DNA of 64,000 nucleotides, taken from Nocardia vermiculata NBRC 100427. Its GTDB lineage: Bacteria; Actinomycetota; Actinomycetes; Mycobacteriales; Mycobacteriaceae. Position 1 is the stretch's first letter. Every line of letters begins with the position of its first letter. The DNA lies in the NCBI RefSeq assembly GCF_001613265.1, contig NZ_BDCA01000008.1, positions 124,001-188,000 on the forward strand, in the 5' to 3' direction. A program made the position numbers and the translations under genes. This document shows positions 27,757 to 38,440 of this stretch, piece by piece. The notes below the pieces were generated by a model, which had not been told where the DNA came from, searched no databases, and saw only the letters and a list, made by a program, of their open reading frames with translations.

Positions 27757-28692
27757 ATGACGAGCGTCGAATCGAACCCCGGTGCGAGCGCCGAACCAGC
27801 CCCCGGCACCCATCCCGTCGAGGTGGTCGTCGTCACCGGTCTCTCCGGTGCCGGACGCGGCACCGCCGCCCGGGTACTCGAGGATCTGGGCTGGTATGTC
27901 GCGGACAATCTCCCGCCGGAACTGATCGGCCGGTTGATCGAACTGGGGGCGGCGGCCGATCCACCGATCACCAAACTGGCCCTGGTCATGGATGTGCGCA
28001 GCCGGTTCTTCACCGGAGATCTTTCCGGGGTGACCGAGCAGCTGCGTGGCCGCGGCGTCGAGACCCGGGTGTTGTTCCTGGAGGCGTCCGACGATGTGCT
28101 GATCCGGCGGTTCGGGTTCGCGCGGCGGCGCCACCCGCTGCAGAGTGAGAGTGCCGACGGCACCTTGTCCGCGGGGATCGCCGCCGAACGACGCGCGCTG
28201 TCCAAGGTCAAAACCGCGGCGGATCTGGTGATCGACACGACCGCGCTGTCGGTCCATCAGCTGCATCGCAAACTCGAGGAGGCCTACGGGGGCGGTGTTC
28301 CGGCGGCCCTGCAGGTGACGATTCAATCCTTCGGATTCAAATACGGTGTTCCCCTGGACGCGGATATGGTGCTGGACGTGCGGTTTCTCCCGAACCCGCA
28401 CTGGATTCCGGGGTTGCGCGAGCAGACCGGGCAGGACAACGCGGTACGTGAGTACGTATTGTCACGGCCCGGTGCCGACGACTATGTGAGTACCTGCAGG
28501 CATCTGGTCGACCTGACCACCAGCGGCTACCGCCAGGAGGGCAAGCGATATATGACCGTGGCAGTGGGATGTACCGGCGGTAAGCACCGCAGCGTGGCGA
28601 TCGCCGAGCAGCTGGGTGAGTTACTGGGACGTCCCGACAGCGCCGCGACCGACGTCGTGCGAGTGGTACACCGGGACCTGGGGCGCGAGTGA
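27757..28692 (+). CDS. rapZ: RapZ/YvcJ nucleotide-binding protein
   Basis: A 311-residue protein of the P-loop-containing RapZ family, which in E. coli binds GlmZ sRNA and in Bacillus (YvcJ) hydrolyses nucleotides. The P-loop reads TGLSGAGRGTAA: the usual Lys is Arg34 and the next Ser/Thr is Gly35, as in mycobacterial Rv1421. Further conserved segments are EDLGWYVADNLPPELI, FLEASDDVLIRRF, RRRHPLQ, FLPNPHWIPGLREQTG and VAVGCTGGKHRSVAI in the C-terminal RNA-binding-like domain. Its stop overlaps the yvcK start (GTGA). A regulatory role in cell-wall precursor metabolism is likely. Confidence 0.93.
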   Translation: MTSVESNPGASAEPAPGTHPVEVVVVTGLSGAGRGTAARVLEDLGWYVADNLPPELIGRLIELGAAADPPITKLALVMDVRSRFFTGDLSGVTEQLRGRGVETRVLFLEASDDVLIRRFGFARRRHPLQSESADGTLSAGIAAERRALSKVKTAADLVIDTTALSVHQLHRKLEEAYGGGVPAALQVTIQSFGFKYGVPLDADMVLDVRFLPNPHWIPGLREQTGQDNAVREYVLSRPGADDYVSTCRHLVDLTTSGYRQEGKRYMTVAVGCTGGKHRSVAIAEQLGELLGRPDSAATDVVRVVHRDLGRE

Positions 28693-29744
28693 GCGGCGCC
28701 GCGACCGGGGACGACGACCCTGCGGTGGTGGCTCTGGGCGGTGGACACGGGTTGTACGCCACTCTGAGTGCCGTCCGCCGGTTCACCCACGACATCACCG
28801 CCGTGGTGACTGTTGCCGACGACGGTGGGTCCTCCGGCCGGTTGCGTGCCGAACTGGGCATGCTTCCGCCCGGCGATCTGCGGATGGCATTGGCGGCGCT
28901 CGCCGAGGATCCGGAAGGGGTGTGGGCCCGTACCGTGCAGCACCGCTTCGGTGGCACCGGCGCGCTGGCCGGTCATTCGGTGGGCAATCTGGTGCTGGCC
29001 GGCCTGGCCGAGGTGCTGGGGGATCCGGTGGCCGCGCTGGGTGCGGCGGCGACGATCCTGCGCTGCACCGGCCGGGTGGTGCCGATGTCGCCGACCGCAC
29101 TGACCATCGAAGCCGACGTGTCCGGACTGGAGGCCGATCCGCGGGTGAGCCGGTGCATTCGCGGGCAGGTTGCCGTCGCCACCACGCCCGGCAAGGTCCG
29201 CCGGGTACGGCTCATCCCGTCCGATCCGCCGACCGTTCCGGAAGCGCTCGCTGCGATCGAGCACGCCGATGCGGTGATATTGGGTCCTGGATCGTGGTTC
29301 ACCAGCGTGATTCCGCATATGCTCGTGCCCGATTTGCGGGCCGCGCTGATGCACTCCGACGCGGTGAAAGTGCTGGTCCTGAACCTGGCTGCGGAGCCGG
29401 GTGAGACCGCGGGATTCTCCGCGGAACGACATTTACATGTATTGTCCCAGCACGCACCGGATTTCGCTGTCGACCACGTTCTCGTGGATTCGGGCTCCGT
29501 ACCGGAAGGTAGGGAACGCGAACATGTGGCAAGAGCTGCCGAACAGCTGCGCGCACGAGTAACCTTCGCTGATGTCGCCGAGGCGGGGACGGACCGGCAC
29601 CACCCCGGGAAGCTGGCCGCCGCACTGGATCAGCTGGTCCGCCAACCTCGGCCGGAATTGGCAGGGCTTCGAGTCGAAGGACGGCATCCGGTCCAGCAGG
29701 TGCGGTCCGTATCGGGTGGAAAGGAGCGGGTCTCGTGGCGATGA
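28689..29744 (+). CDS. yvcK: YvcK/CuvA UDP-GlcNAc-binding protein
   Basis: A 351-residue GNP-like protein linked to cell-shape and gluconeogenic growth in Bacillus and mycobacteria (CuvA). The fold begins [20 protein letters not shown] and [20 protein letters not shown], the UDP-sugar site, followed by [12 protein letters not shown] and [20 protein letters not shown]. It uses a GTG that overlaps the rapZ stop by 4 bases, and its own end overlaps whiA by 10 bases. The three-gene unit rapZ-yvcK-whiA is strongly conserved in Gram-positives. Confidence 0.95.
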   Translation: MSGAATGDDDPAVVALGGGHGLYATLSAVRRFTHDITAVVTVADDGGSSGRLRAELGMLPPGDLRMALAALAEDPEGVWARTVQHRFGGTGALAGHSVGNLVLAGLAEVLGDPVAALGAAATILRCTGRVVPMSPTALTIEADVSGLEADPRVSRCIRGQVAVATTPGKVRRVRLIPSDPPTVPEALAAIEHADAVILGPGSWFTSVIPHMLVPDLRAALMHSDAVKVLVLNLAAEPGETAGFSAERHLHVLSQHAPDFAVDHVLVDSGSVPEGREREHVARAAEQLRARVTFADVAEAGTDRHHPGKLAAALDQLVRQPRPELAGLRVEGRHPVQQVRSVSGGKERVSWR

Positions 29745-30718
29745 CAGCCGAGGTGAAGGACGAGTTGAGCCGTCTGTCCGTCTCGCAGGTGAGTGCACGC
29801 AAGGCGGAACTATCGGCGCTACTCCGGTTCGCCGGCGGTCTGCATATCGTCGGCGGTCGGGTGATCGTCGAGGCCGAGGTCGATATGGGTTCGATCGCAC
29901 GCCGGCTACGGCGTGAGATCTTCGAGCTCTACGGCTACGGGTCGGATGTGCACGTGCTGGGTGCGGGTGGTTTACGTAAAACCTCCCGCTATGTCGTGCG
30001 GGTGTCCAAGGAGGGGGAGGCGCTGGCTCGGCAGACCGGGTTGCTCGATGTGCGCGGTCGTCCGGTGCGGGGCCTACCCGCGCAGGTCGTCGGCGGCAGC
30101 ATCAACGACTCCGAGGCCGCATGGCGCGGCGCCTTCCTGGCACACGGATCGCTGACCGAACCAGGACGGTCCTCGGCGCTGGAGGTGAGCTGTCCCGGTC
30201 CCGAGGCCGCATTGGCCCTGGTCGGCGCCGCCCGCCGCATGGGGATCTCGGCAAAGGCCCGCGAGGTCCGCGGCACCGACCGTGTGGTCGTGCGCGACGG
30301 CGAGGCGATCGGCGCGCTGCTGACCCGGATGGGCGCCCAGGATACCCGCCTGACCTGGGAGGAGCGCCGCATGCGGCGCGAAGTGCGGGCCACGGCCAAC
30401 CGCCTGGCCAACTTCGACGACGCCAATCTGCGTCGGTCGGCACGGGCTGCGGTTGCCGCGGCGGCGCGGGTGGAGCGGGCGCTGGAAATCCTCGCCGAGG
30501 ACGTTCCCGATCATCTGGCCGCGGCCGGGCGGTTGCGGGTGCAGCACCGCCAGGCCTCCCTGGAGGAACTGGGACAGCTGGCCGATCCGCCCATGACCAA
30601 GGACGCCGTCGCCGGCCGCATTCGCCGATTGCTGTCCATGGCGGATCGCCGGGCGAAGGAACTCGGTATTCCCGACACCGAGTCGGCCGTGACCGCGGAG
30701 TTGCTCGAAGACGCGTGA
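29735..30718 (+). CDS. whiA: DNA-binding protein WhiA
   Basis: In Streptomyces WhiA works with WhiB to activate sporulation-septation genes; in non-sporulating relatives it affects division. The 327-residue protein has the bipartite layout: an N-terminal LAGLIDADG-like domain ([51 protein letters not shown]) and a C-terminal helix-turn-helix ([36 protein letters not shown]). GTG is chosen because AAGGAG sits 9 bases upstream; an ATG two codons on is possible. A clear hairpin follows the gene. Confidence 0.96.
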   Translation: MAMTAEVKDELSRLSVSQVSARKAELSALLRFAGGLHIVGGRVIVEAEVDMGSIARRLRREIFELYGYGSDVHVLGAGGLRKTSRYVVRVSKEGEALARQTGLLDVRGRPVRGLPAQVVGGSINDSEAAWRGAFLAHGSLTEPGRSSALEVSCPGPEAALALVGAARRMGISAKAREVRGTDRVVVRDGEAIGALLTRMGAQDTRLTWEERRMRREVRATANRLANFDDANLRRSARAAVAAAARVERALEILAEDVPDHLAAAGRLRVQHRQASLEELGQLADPPMTKDAVAGRIRRLLSMADRRAKELGIPDTESAVTAELLEDA

Positions 30719-30754
30719 GCGTTTTGAACGCGTTCGGCCGCGGCCGATTTGGCC

Positions 30755-30780
30755 TCACCGCCGCCGTAGTGCGGCGGTGA
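30755..30780 (+). terminator. Terminator hairpin after whiA
   Basis: TCACCGCCGC (30755-30764) and GCGGCGGTGA (30771-30780) pair perfectly over 10 bp with a 6-base loop, 37 bases after the whiA stop. It separates the rapZ-yvcK-whiA unit from the gap operon. No T-run is present. Confidence 0.7.
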
Positions 30781-30855
30781 TGTCGCGGCAGGGGCGTGTC
30801 CGGCGTCTCACAGCCGGGCATTAGGGTGGTCTTACATCGGAATGAATCCGCTTGA

Positions 30856-31893
<1,038 letters not shown>

Positions 31894-31898
31894 TCGAG

Positions 31899-33119
31899 AT
31901 GACGGTCAAGACTCTTCAGGATCTCCTCGCCGAGGGCGTCGAGGGCCGGGGCGTACTCGTACGCTCCGACCTGAACGTTCCCCTCGACAACGGGCAGATC
32001 ACGGACCCGGGCCGGATCATCGCCTCGGTTCCCACCATCAAGACGCTCGCCGAGGCGGGCGCCAAGGTTGTCGTCACCGCACATCTGGGCCGCCCGAAGG
32101 GTGAGCCGGATCCGGCGCTGTCGCTGGCGCCGGTGGCCGCGAAACTCGGCGAGGAGCTGGGCCGCAACGTGCAACTGGCCGGCGATGTGGTCGGTCAGGA
32201 CGCGCTCGCGCGGTCGGAGGGCCTCACCGACGGCGACGTCCTGCTGCTGGAGAACATCCGCTTCGATCCGCGGGAGACCAGCAAGGACGACGCACAGCGG
32301 CAGAAGCTGGCTCGTGCGCTGGTCGAACTGGTCGGCGACGACGGTGCGTTCGTCTCCGACGGATTCGGTGTCGTGCACCGCAAGCAGGCCTCGGTCTACG
32401 ACGTGGCAGAACTGCTGCCGCACTACGCCGGCACCCTGGTGGCCGCGGAAGTGGATGTGCTGCGCAAGCTCACGACCGATACCGAGCGGCCCTACGCGGT
32501 GGTGCTCGGTGGCTCCAAGGTGTCGGACAAGCTCGCGGTGATCGAGGCGCTGGCCCCCAAGGTGGACACCCTCGTCATCGGCGGCGGCATGTGTTTCACA
32601 TTCCTTGCTGCGCAGGGCATCTCGGTCGGCTCCTCGCTGTTGCAGGAGGAGATGATCGACACCTGCAAGGATCTGCTCGAGCGCTTCGCCGATGTGATCC
32701 ACCTGCCGGTCGATATCGTGGCGGCAGCGAAATTCGCCGCCGACGCCGAGACGAAGACGGTGGCGGCCGACGAGATTCCCGACGGCTGGATGGGTCTGGA
32801 CATCGGACCGGAGTCGGCGAAGCGGTTCGCCGCCTTGCTGACCGAGGCCCGCACGGTGTTCTGGAACGGTCCGATGGGCGTGTTCGAGTTCGAGGCCTTC
32901 GCCGCGGGTACCCGCGCCGTAGCCGAGGCCCTGGTCACTGCCACCGGGAAGGGTGCGTTCACCGTCGTCGGTGGCGGCGATTCCGCCGCGGCCGTGCGCA
33001 CTCTGGGTTTGCCGGAGGACGGGTTCTCCCACATCTCCACCGGCGGTGGCGCCTCGCTGGAATATCTGGAGGGCAAACAACTTCCGGGAATCAGCGTATT
33101 GGAAGACGGGGAGGCCTGA
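31899..33119 (+). CDS. pgk: Phosphoglycerate kinase
   Basis: Transfers the acyl phosphate of 1,3-bisphosphoglycerate to ADP. The ATG lies 5 bases after the gap stop; a reading from further upstream overlaps gap and is not conserved. Signature [42 protein letters not shown] and the nucleotide loop [16 protein letters not shown] are intact in this 406-residue protein. Its stop is one base before the tpiA ATG. Confidence 0.98.
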   Translation: MTVKTLQDLLAEGVEGRGVLVRSDLNVPLDNGQITDPGRIIASVPTIKTLAEAGAKVVVTAHLGRPKGEPDPALSLAPVAAKLGEELGRNVQLAGDVVGQDALARSEGLTDGDVLLLENIRFDPRETSKDDAQRQKLARALVELVGDDGAFVSDGFGVVHRKQASVYDVAELLPHYAGTLVAAEVDVLRKLTTDTERPYAVVLGGSKVSDKLAVIEALAPKVDTLVIGGGMCFTFLAAQGISVGSSLLQEEMIDTCKDLLERFADVIHLPVDIVAAAKFAADAETKTVAADEIPDGWMGLDIGPESAKRFAALLTEARTVFWNGPMGVFEFEAFAAGTRAVAEALVTATGKGAFTVVGGGDSAAAVRTLGLPEDGFSHISTGGGASLEYLEGKQLPGISVLEDGEA

Positions 33120-33120
33120 G

Positions 33121-33906
33121 ATGGCACGCAAACCGCTCATCGCCGGCAACTGGAAGATGAACCTCAACCACCTCGAGGCCATCGCTCTGGTGCAGAAGAT
33201 CGCCTTCGCGCTGCCGGACAAGTACTTCGACAAGGTCGATGTCACGGTCATTCCGCCGTTCACCGACATTCGTAGTGTCCAGACCCTCATCGAGGGTGAC
33301 CGGCTGCGGATCACCTTCGGCGCGCAGGACGTGTCGGTGCACGAATCCGGTGCCTACACCGGTGAGATCAGCGCGGCCATGCTGGCGAAGCTGTCCTGCA
33401 GCTACGTCGTGGTCGGGCATTCGGAACGCCGGCAGTACCACACCGAGGACGATGCCACGGTGCTGGAGAAGGCCAAGAAGGTGCTGCAGTACGAGATGAC
33501 CCCCATCGTGTGCATCGGTGAGGGACTCGGCGTGCGTGAGGCGCAAACCCATGTGGAATACAACCTCGAGCAGCTTCGGGGTTCGCTGAAGGGACTGTCC
33601 GCCGAGCAGATCGCGAAGGTGGTCATCGCCTACGAGCCGGTCTGGGCGATCGGCACCGGCCGCGTCGCCACTCCGGCCGACGCCCAGGAAGTGTGCGGTG
33701 CGCTGCGTACCGAACTGGTGCAGCTCGCCGGCGAGGAGGTTGCCGCGAGTGTGCGCATCCTCTACGGGGGCTCGGTCAATGCCAAGAATGTCGGCGAGTT
33801 GATCGCATCTCCCGATATCGACGGTGCGCTCGTCGGTGGCGCGTCGCTCAAGGGTGACGAGTTCGCCACGCTGTCGGCGATTGCCGCGGGTGGCCCGCTG
33901 CCCTGA
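33121..33906 (+). CDS. tpiA: Triosephosphate isomerase
   Basis: Interconverts the triose phosphates. The 261-residue TIM barrel begins [16 protein letters not shown] (catalytic Lys) and carries VVVGHSERR (electrophilic His), [14 protein letters not shown] (catalytic Glu) and the phosphate loop [10 protein letters not shown]. It closes the gap-pgk-tpiA operon; in many relatives secG follows, but here a convergent methyltransferase gene comes next. Confidence 0.98.
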   Translation: MARKPLIAGNWKMNLNHLEAIALVQKIAFALPDKYFDKVDVTVIPPFTDIRSVQTLIEGDRLRITFGAQDVSVHESGAYTGEISAAMLAKLSCSYVVVGHSERRQYHTEDDATVLEKAKKVLQYEMTPIVCIGEGLGVREAQTHVEYNLEQLRGSLKGLSAEQIAKVVIAYEPVWAIGTGRVATPADAQEVCGALRTELVQLAGEEVAASVRILYGGSVNAKNVGELIASPDIDGALVGGASLKGDEFATLSAIAAGGPLP

Positions 33907-33938
33907 TCGCGGCGGCAGCGCTCGCCTGGAAACACGTT

Positions 33939-33977
33939 CTCGGCCCCGGATCCGTCGCCGACGGAACCGGGGCCGAG
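33939..33977. terminator. Strong bidirectional terminator between tpiA and the methyltransferase gene
   Basis: An outer stem CTCGGCCCCGG (33939-33949) with CCGGGGCCGAG (33967-33977) and an inner stem CCGTC (33952-33956) with GACGG (33960-33964) form a long interrupted hairpin with loop GCC. It sits between convergent genes and is the best terminator in the window. Confidence 0.85.
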
Positions 33978-34004
33978 GTCGTATTCGGGCCGGACGGGTA
34001 CGGG

Positions 34005-34847
34005 TCAGACCTTGCGGGCCACTGCTCCCAGCATGGAGACCGCTTGCGGTCGTGGGTGGGCACGACGAGACTCGGTGGGCCAGTTGATGATCGAACCGAT
34101 GCCGGGTTCGATCAGTTCGAGCCCGTCGAAGAATCGGCCGAACTCCTCGGTCGAGCGCAACCGGAACGGAATACCGCTGCGTTCGTTGGCCTCCGCGCTC
34201 TGTGCGAGATCTTCTTCGGACAGATAGTCGCTGGTGGCCTGCGACATGACCAGATAGCTGCCCGGTGCCAGTGCCTCGAGCAATTGCCGCACCACGTCGT
34301 AGGGTCTGTCGTCGTCGGTGAAGAAGTGCACCACCGCCAGCATGATCAGCGCGACCGGGCGGGACAGATCCAGGGTGGCGAGCAGATCCGGGTGGGTGAG
34401 GATACTGTGCGGGTCGCGGGCGTCGGCCTCCAGATACGCCGTGGCACCCTCGGGGGATCCGGCGAGCAGGCTGCGCGCGTGCAGTGCGACGATCGGATCG
34501 TTGTCGACGTAGACGACGTGGGCATCGGGGGCGATCTCGCGGACGATCTCGTGCACGTTGCCGGCGGTGGGTAAACCCGCGCCCAGATCGAGGAACTGCC
34601 GAATGCCCGCCTCGGCCGCGAGATATTCGACGGCGCGCCGCAGGAATGCTCGGTTCTCCAACGCCGCGATCTGAACACTGGGGAAGCCCTCGGCCACCAT
34701 TTCGGCTGAGGCACGATCGGCCTCGAAATTGTCCTTGCCGCCCAGCCAGTAGTCGTACCGCCGGGCCGGGTGCGGGGTCGTGATATCGATTCCGGGTGGT
34801 GCCACCGGGTCCTTGCGGGGGTCGGGTGATCCGGCGACCGGCTCCAT
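34005..34847 (-). CDS. SAV2177-family SAM-dependent methyltransferase
   Basis: A 280-residue methyltransferase of the actinobacteria-specific Methyltransf_19/DUF574 family. The family opening is TTPHPARRYDYWLGGKDNFE, then motif I FLDLGAGLPTAGNVHE, the acidic loop VVYVDNDPIVALHARSLL and the D-A-R-D motif EADARDPHSIL, with LIMLAVVHFF as motif post-I region. GAGAGG lies upstream of the ATG. Members are very numerous in Streptomyces and Nocardia, and their substrates are mostly unknown. It is divergent from a cytochrome P450 (110-bp gap), which may hint at shared small-molecule tailoring, though such proximity is weak evidence. Confidence 0.88.
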   Translation of the reverse strand: MEPVAGSPDPRKDPVAPPGIDITTPHPARRYDYWLGGKDNFEADRASAEMVAEGFPSVQIAALENRAFLRRAVEYLAAEAGIRQFLDLGAGLPTAGNVHEIVREIAPDAHVVYVDNDPIVALHARSLLAGSPEGATAYLEADARDPHSILTHPDLLATLDLSRPVALIMLAVVHFFTDDDRPYDVVRQLLEALAPGSYLVMSQATSDYLSEEDLAQSAEANERSGIPFRLRSTEEFGRFFDGLELIEPGIGSIINWPTESRRAHPRPQAVSMLGAVARKV

Positions 34848-34957
34848 GAGTTTTTCCTCTCGTCGACGGCAACGGGCGAAGATCGACTACTGTCATCCTG
34901 TCAGCTCGGATGGCCAACCGGCGCGGCCACCCGCCGCGCGGCTGCGGAGGATGGGAA

Positions 34958-36148
34958 ATGTCGGCGACCACGTCACTGCAATTCAGCCCGTACGATCTCG
35001 GAGTTCACGAAGATCCGTATCCGATCTACGAGCGACTGCGCGGCGAGGCCCCGGTGTTCCACAACGCCGACGACGATTTCTGGGCACTCTCGCGCTACTC
35101 GGATGTGATTGCCGCACTGCGTGATTCGGACCGGTTCTCCAGTGTCAACGGGATGCGGATGGAACCGGGGTTCTGGGGGCCGCAGGCCGAACAGTTCTTC
35201 TCCTTCGTGGCCATGGACCCGCCGAAGCACACCCGGATGCGCGGCCTGGTCGCGCGCGCCTTCACCGTCCGGCGCGTCCAGGCGCTGGCCCCCCGGGTGC
35301 GTGAGATCGCCACCAGCCTGCTGACGCCGCTGCTGGAGCGCGGCAGCTTCGACCTGATGGCCGAATTCGCCGGGCCGTATCCGACCGAAGTCATCTCCGA
35401 ACTGGTCGGCGTGCCCAGTGCGGATCGTGACCTGGTACGCAACCTCGGCATGCAGGTGATGTACACCCCCGAAGGGGCGACCGAGCCGGGACCCGAAGCG
35501 ATGCAGGCCATCGGCGCACTGGTGGGTTACTACACCGAACTGACCATCGAGCGAGCGAAGAATCCGGCCGACGACCTGCTCTCGGGGCTCATTGCCGCCG
35601 CGGACGGGGAGGACAAGCTCACACCCGAGGAGATCGTCGGGGTCCTCATCCTGCTGATCGGCGCGGGTATCGAAACGACCATGCTGACGCTGGGCAACCT
35701 GTGGCACGCGGCGTGGGCGCATCCGGGTCAGCGTGCCGCCGCCCTGGGCGGGCGGGTGGACGACTGGATCGCCGAGGGCATGCGCTACGACCCCGCGACC
35801 CAGTCGCATCTGCGCAGCACGACCGAGCCGATCGACTTGCACGGCGTGACGATCCCGTCGGGCGCACGGATGTTGCTGCTGACCGGTTCCGCCAATCGGG
35901 ACCCTGAGGTCTTCGACCGGCCCGGCGTCTTCGATCTCGATCGTGACACCGGAAAGTCACTCGTCTTCGGCAGCGGCCGCCACCACTGTCTCGGCTCCAA
36001 CCTGGGCTTGCTGGAACTGCGGACGGTGCTCGGCGAGATCAGCGCCCGGGTCGCCGACTACGAGATCGACCCCGCTGGGCTGCGGCGCATCCATTCGTCC
36101 AACAACCGTGGCTTCGAGGCGCTGCCGACGACGGTGACGCTGCGCTGA
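34958..36148 (+). CDS. Cytochrome P450
   Basis: A 396-residue soluble bacterial P450. The I-helix oxygen site reads LIGAGIETTMLTL, the K-helix ExxR is EGMR, and the heme loop is FGSGRHHCLG with the axial ligand at Cys344. The start ATG at 34958 follows GGAGG at a 7-base distance and gives a conventional N-terminus (FSPYDLGVHEDPYPIYERLR). No ferredoxin or reductase gene is nearby, so it would use unlinked partners. Family members hydroxylate lipids, steroids or terpenes. It converges on the E1 gene with only 6 bases between. Confidence 0.92.
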   Translation: MSATTSLQFSPYDLGVHEDPYPIYERLRGEAPVFHNADDDFWALSRYSDVIAALRDSDRFSSVNGMRMEPGFWGPQAEQFFSFVAMDPPKHTRMRGLVARAFTVRRVQALAPRVREIATSLLTPLLERGSFDLMAEFAGPYPTEVISELVGVPSADRDLVRNLGMQVMYTPEGATEPGPEAMQAIGALVGYYTELTIERAKNPADDLLSGLIAAADGEDKLTPEEIVGVLILLIGAGIETTMLTLGNLWHAAWAHPGQRAAALGGRVDDWIAEGMRYDPATQSHLRSTTEPIDLHGVTIPSGARMLLLTGSANRDPEVFDRPGVFDLDRDTGKSLVFGSGRHHCLGSNLGLLELRTVLGEISARVADYEIDPAGLRRIHSSNNRGFEALPTTVTLR

Positions 36149-36154
36149 TTCCGC

Positions 36155-38380
36155 TCACCCTCGGGCCGGCGGTGTCGATTCGAGCAGGTGGTGCGCCGCC
36201 GCGACGATGGTCGCTTCGCTCAGGAGCACCAGATTCGCCGCCGGGCCCAGCGGGACGAAGCAGTCGTCGCTGGTGACCCGGGCGATCCGGCCACCGAATC
36301 GGTGATCGACCAGTGCGGTGCACACCGACTCGGATACTCCACCACTCCTGCGTGTCTCGTCGGCGATCAGCACGGCACCGGTGGCGTCGGCATGGTGTAG
36401 TAGGTCGTCGACGGGAAGCGGTGCGAGCCACCGCAGATCGAGCACGCGGGCGTGAATACCACTGTCCGCCAGGCGTTGTGCTGCGCGCAGGCTCATCGGC
36501 ACGCCGTTGGCGAAGGTGACGATGGTGAGATCGGCTCCGTCGCCGTGGATTCGAGCCCGCCACGGTGTCGTCGGCTCCGCTTCGGGAGTGGCGAGCCAGC
36601 CATCGTCGCCGGTGCGGTACAGATCGCGGGTGTGGTAGAGCGCGATCGGCTCCAGGTAGAGGCACACTCTCGAGTCCGTGCGTGCGAGTTGCACACAACT
36701 GCGGAGCAGGGCCGCGGCATCATCGGCGCGGGCAGGTGCGGCGACGATCAGGCCGGGGATATCACGGAGTGCGGCAATGGAATTGTCGTTGTGGAAGTGC
36801 CCGCCGAAGCCACGCTGGTAGGCGAAGGAGGCGATCCGTACCACCATCGGATTCTGGTATCGGCCCGCCGAGAAGTAGCGCAAGGTCGCGGCTTCGCCGC
36901 GAATCTGGTCGAGGGCATTGTGCACATAGGCCAGGTACTGGATCTCGGGAATCGGCAGGAAACCGGCCGAACCGGTGCCGAGCGCGGTGCCGAGCACGCT
37001 CTGCTCGTCCAGCAGGGTGTCGAAGACCCGGCGCGCACCGAATGTGCGCTGCAGTCCCTTGGTGACGCCGTAGACACCGCCTTTGCGGCCGACATCCTCC
37101 CCGAACACCAGGACGTCGGGGTCCTCACGCAGCAGTTCGGAGAGGGTGTGGTTGATCGACTGCGCCACTGTCGTCGGCGCCGGACGATCGGTGCCACCCG
37201 TGCATGATGCGGGCGAATCCTGCTCGCCCCGAACCGGTTCCGGTGTGTGATCCGGAACCCTGGTATCGCCGAATGCCAGCGGGGCGCGTACCGCGCGCGC
37301 CGAGTTCAGCCGTGGTTCCCGGGCCGCTCGGGTCTCTTCCTCGGCAACCCGCGCGCCGATCGCATCGTAGCGGTCGAGGATCTCCTCGGGGCTGGTCGCG
37401 CCCGCCGCGACCAGGAGCCGGGCGGTCGCGGCTACCGGGTCACGACGGAGGTCCGTGTCGATCTCGGCCCGCGTACGGTACGCCGATTCCACATCCGAGC
37501 CCGCGTGGCCGAGTAGGCGGACGGTGCGCAGGCGCAGCAGCGCCGGGCGGCGCGACGAACGGACCCATGCCACCGCCTCGCCGGCCACGGTCAGCGCCTG
37601 CGGCAGATCCGATCCGTCGGCATCGAAGTAGCGCAGTTCCGGCCGCGAGCCGAAGGCCGACTCGATCCAGTCCGGGGGAGTGGGCACACTGATGCCGAGG
37701 CCGTTGTCCTCACAGACGAACAGCACGGGCATGGCGATGCCCTGATGGGCGGTGTGTATCGCGGTATTGATCGCGCCGGCGGCCGTCGAATGGTTGGCGG
37801 AGGCGTCGCCGAATGTGCACAGCACCACGGCGTCGTGCGGCCACGGAGTGGTCCGGCCGAGTCGGCGGGCGCGGTCGATCGCGAAGGCCAGACCGACCGC
37901 TCTCGGTAGATGGGAGGCGATGGTGGAGGTTTGCGGGAGCACCGCCGCCGGTGCGCTGCCGAAGACCTTGTGCCGCCCGCCCGATATCGGATCCGCGGCG
38001 GCGGCCACCACTCCCAGCAGCACATCGCGGATCGGGTCCGTGCCGCCGAGCCGGGTGCAGCGCCGCACGAAGAATGCGCCGGAGCGGTAGTGCAGCAGGG
38101 CGGGATCGGTGGTGCGCAGGGCCTGCGCGAGGACTGCGTTGCCTTCGTGGCCGCTGGAACCGATGCTGTAGTAGCCGGATCCCGCCGCGCCCAGGCGCCG
38201 GGCCGCCAGATCCAGATGCCGGCTGCTCGCCTGCGCATCGAACAGTTCCAGACAGGTGCCGATGGTGAGGGGGCCGTCCGCGGTGAGTGGTTCGCCGTGG
38301 CCACGCGCCGGTCCGGGTGGTGTCGCCCGTACTCCGGCGCGCAGCAGCTCGTCCAGCAGTTTCTCCGGTTCGGCGGGCAC
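36155..38380 (-). CDS. Fused alpha/beta E1 component of a 2-oxo acid dehydrogenase
   Basis: A 741-residue thiamine-diphosphate enzyme that joins E1-alpha (about 1-330) and E1-beta (about 395-741) in one chain. The alpha part has YYSIGSSGHEGNAVLAQAL, HYRSGAFFVRR and the ThDP/Mg motif GDASANHSTAAGAINTA with FVCEDNGLGIS. The beta part has VLVFGEDVGRKGGVYGVT, FDTLLDEQSVLGTALG and LIVAAPARADDAAALLRSCV. The two are linked by a Pro/Glu/Ala-rich segment. No E2 or E3 genes are in the window. It would decarboxylate a branched-chain or other 2-oxo acid. The GTG start sits very close to GGAGG, so the exact start is uncertain. Confidence 0.87.
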   Translation of the reverse strand: MPAEPEKLLDELLRAGVRATPPGPARGHGEPLTADGPLTIGTCLELFDAQASSRHLDLAARRLGAAGSGYYSIGSSGHEGNAVLAQALRTTDPALLHYRSGAFFVRRCTRLGGTDPIRDVLLGVVAAAADPISGGRHKVFGSAPAAVLPQTSTIASHLPRAVGLAFAIDRARRLGRTTPWPHDAVVLCTFGDASANHSTAAGAINTAIHTAHQGIAMPVLFVCEDNGLGISVPTPPDWIESAFGSRPELRYFDADGSDLPQALTVAGEAVAWVRSSRRPALLRLRTVRLLGHAGSDVESAYRTRAEIDTDLRRDPVAATARLLVAAGATSPEEILDRYDAIGARVAEEETRAAREPRLNSARAVRAPLAFGDTRVPDHTPEPVRGEQDSPASCTGGTDRPAPTTVAQSINHTLSELLREDPDVLVFGEDVGRKGGVYGVTKGLQRTFGARRVFDTLLDEQSVLGTALGTGSAGFLPIPEIQYLAYVHNALDQIRGEAATLRYFSAGRYQNPMVVRIASFAYQRGFGGHFHNDNSIAALRDIPGLIVAAPARADDAAALLRSCVQLARTDSRVCLYLEPIALYHTRDLYRTGDDGWLATPEAEPTTPWRARIHGDGADLTIVTFANGVPMSLRAAQRLADSGIHARVLDLRWLAPLPVDDLLHHADATGAVLIADETRRSGGVSESVCTALVDHRFGGRIARVTSDDCFVPLGPAANLVLLSEATIVAAAHHLLESTPPARG

Positions 38381-38440
38381 CCCTCCATCATGTTGCCGGT
38401 GGGTGCGCCGGCGCGGGATTTCCGCGCCCGCCGCCGTGTA

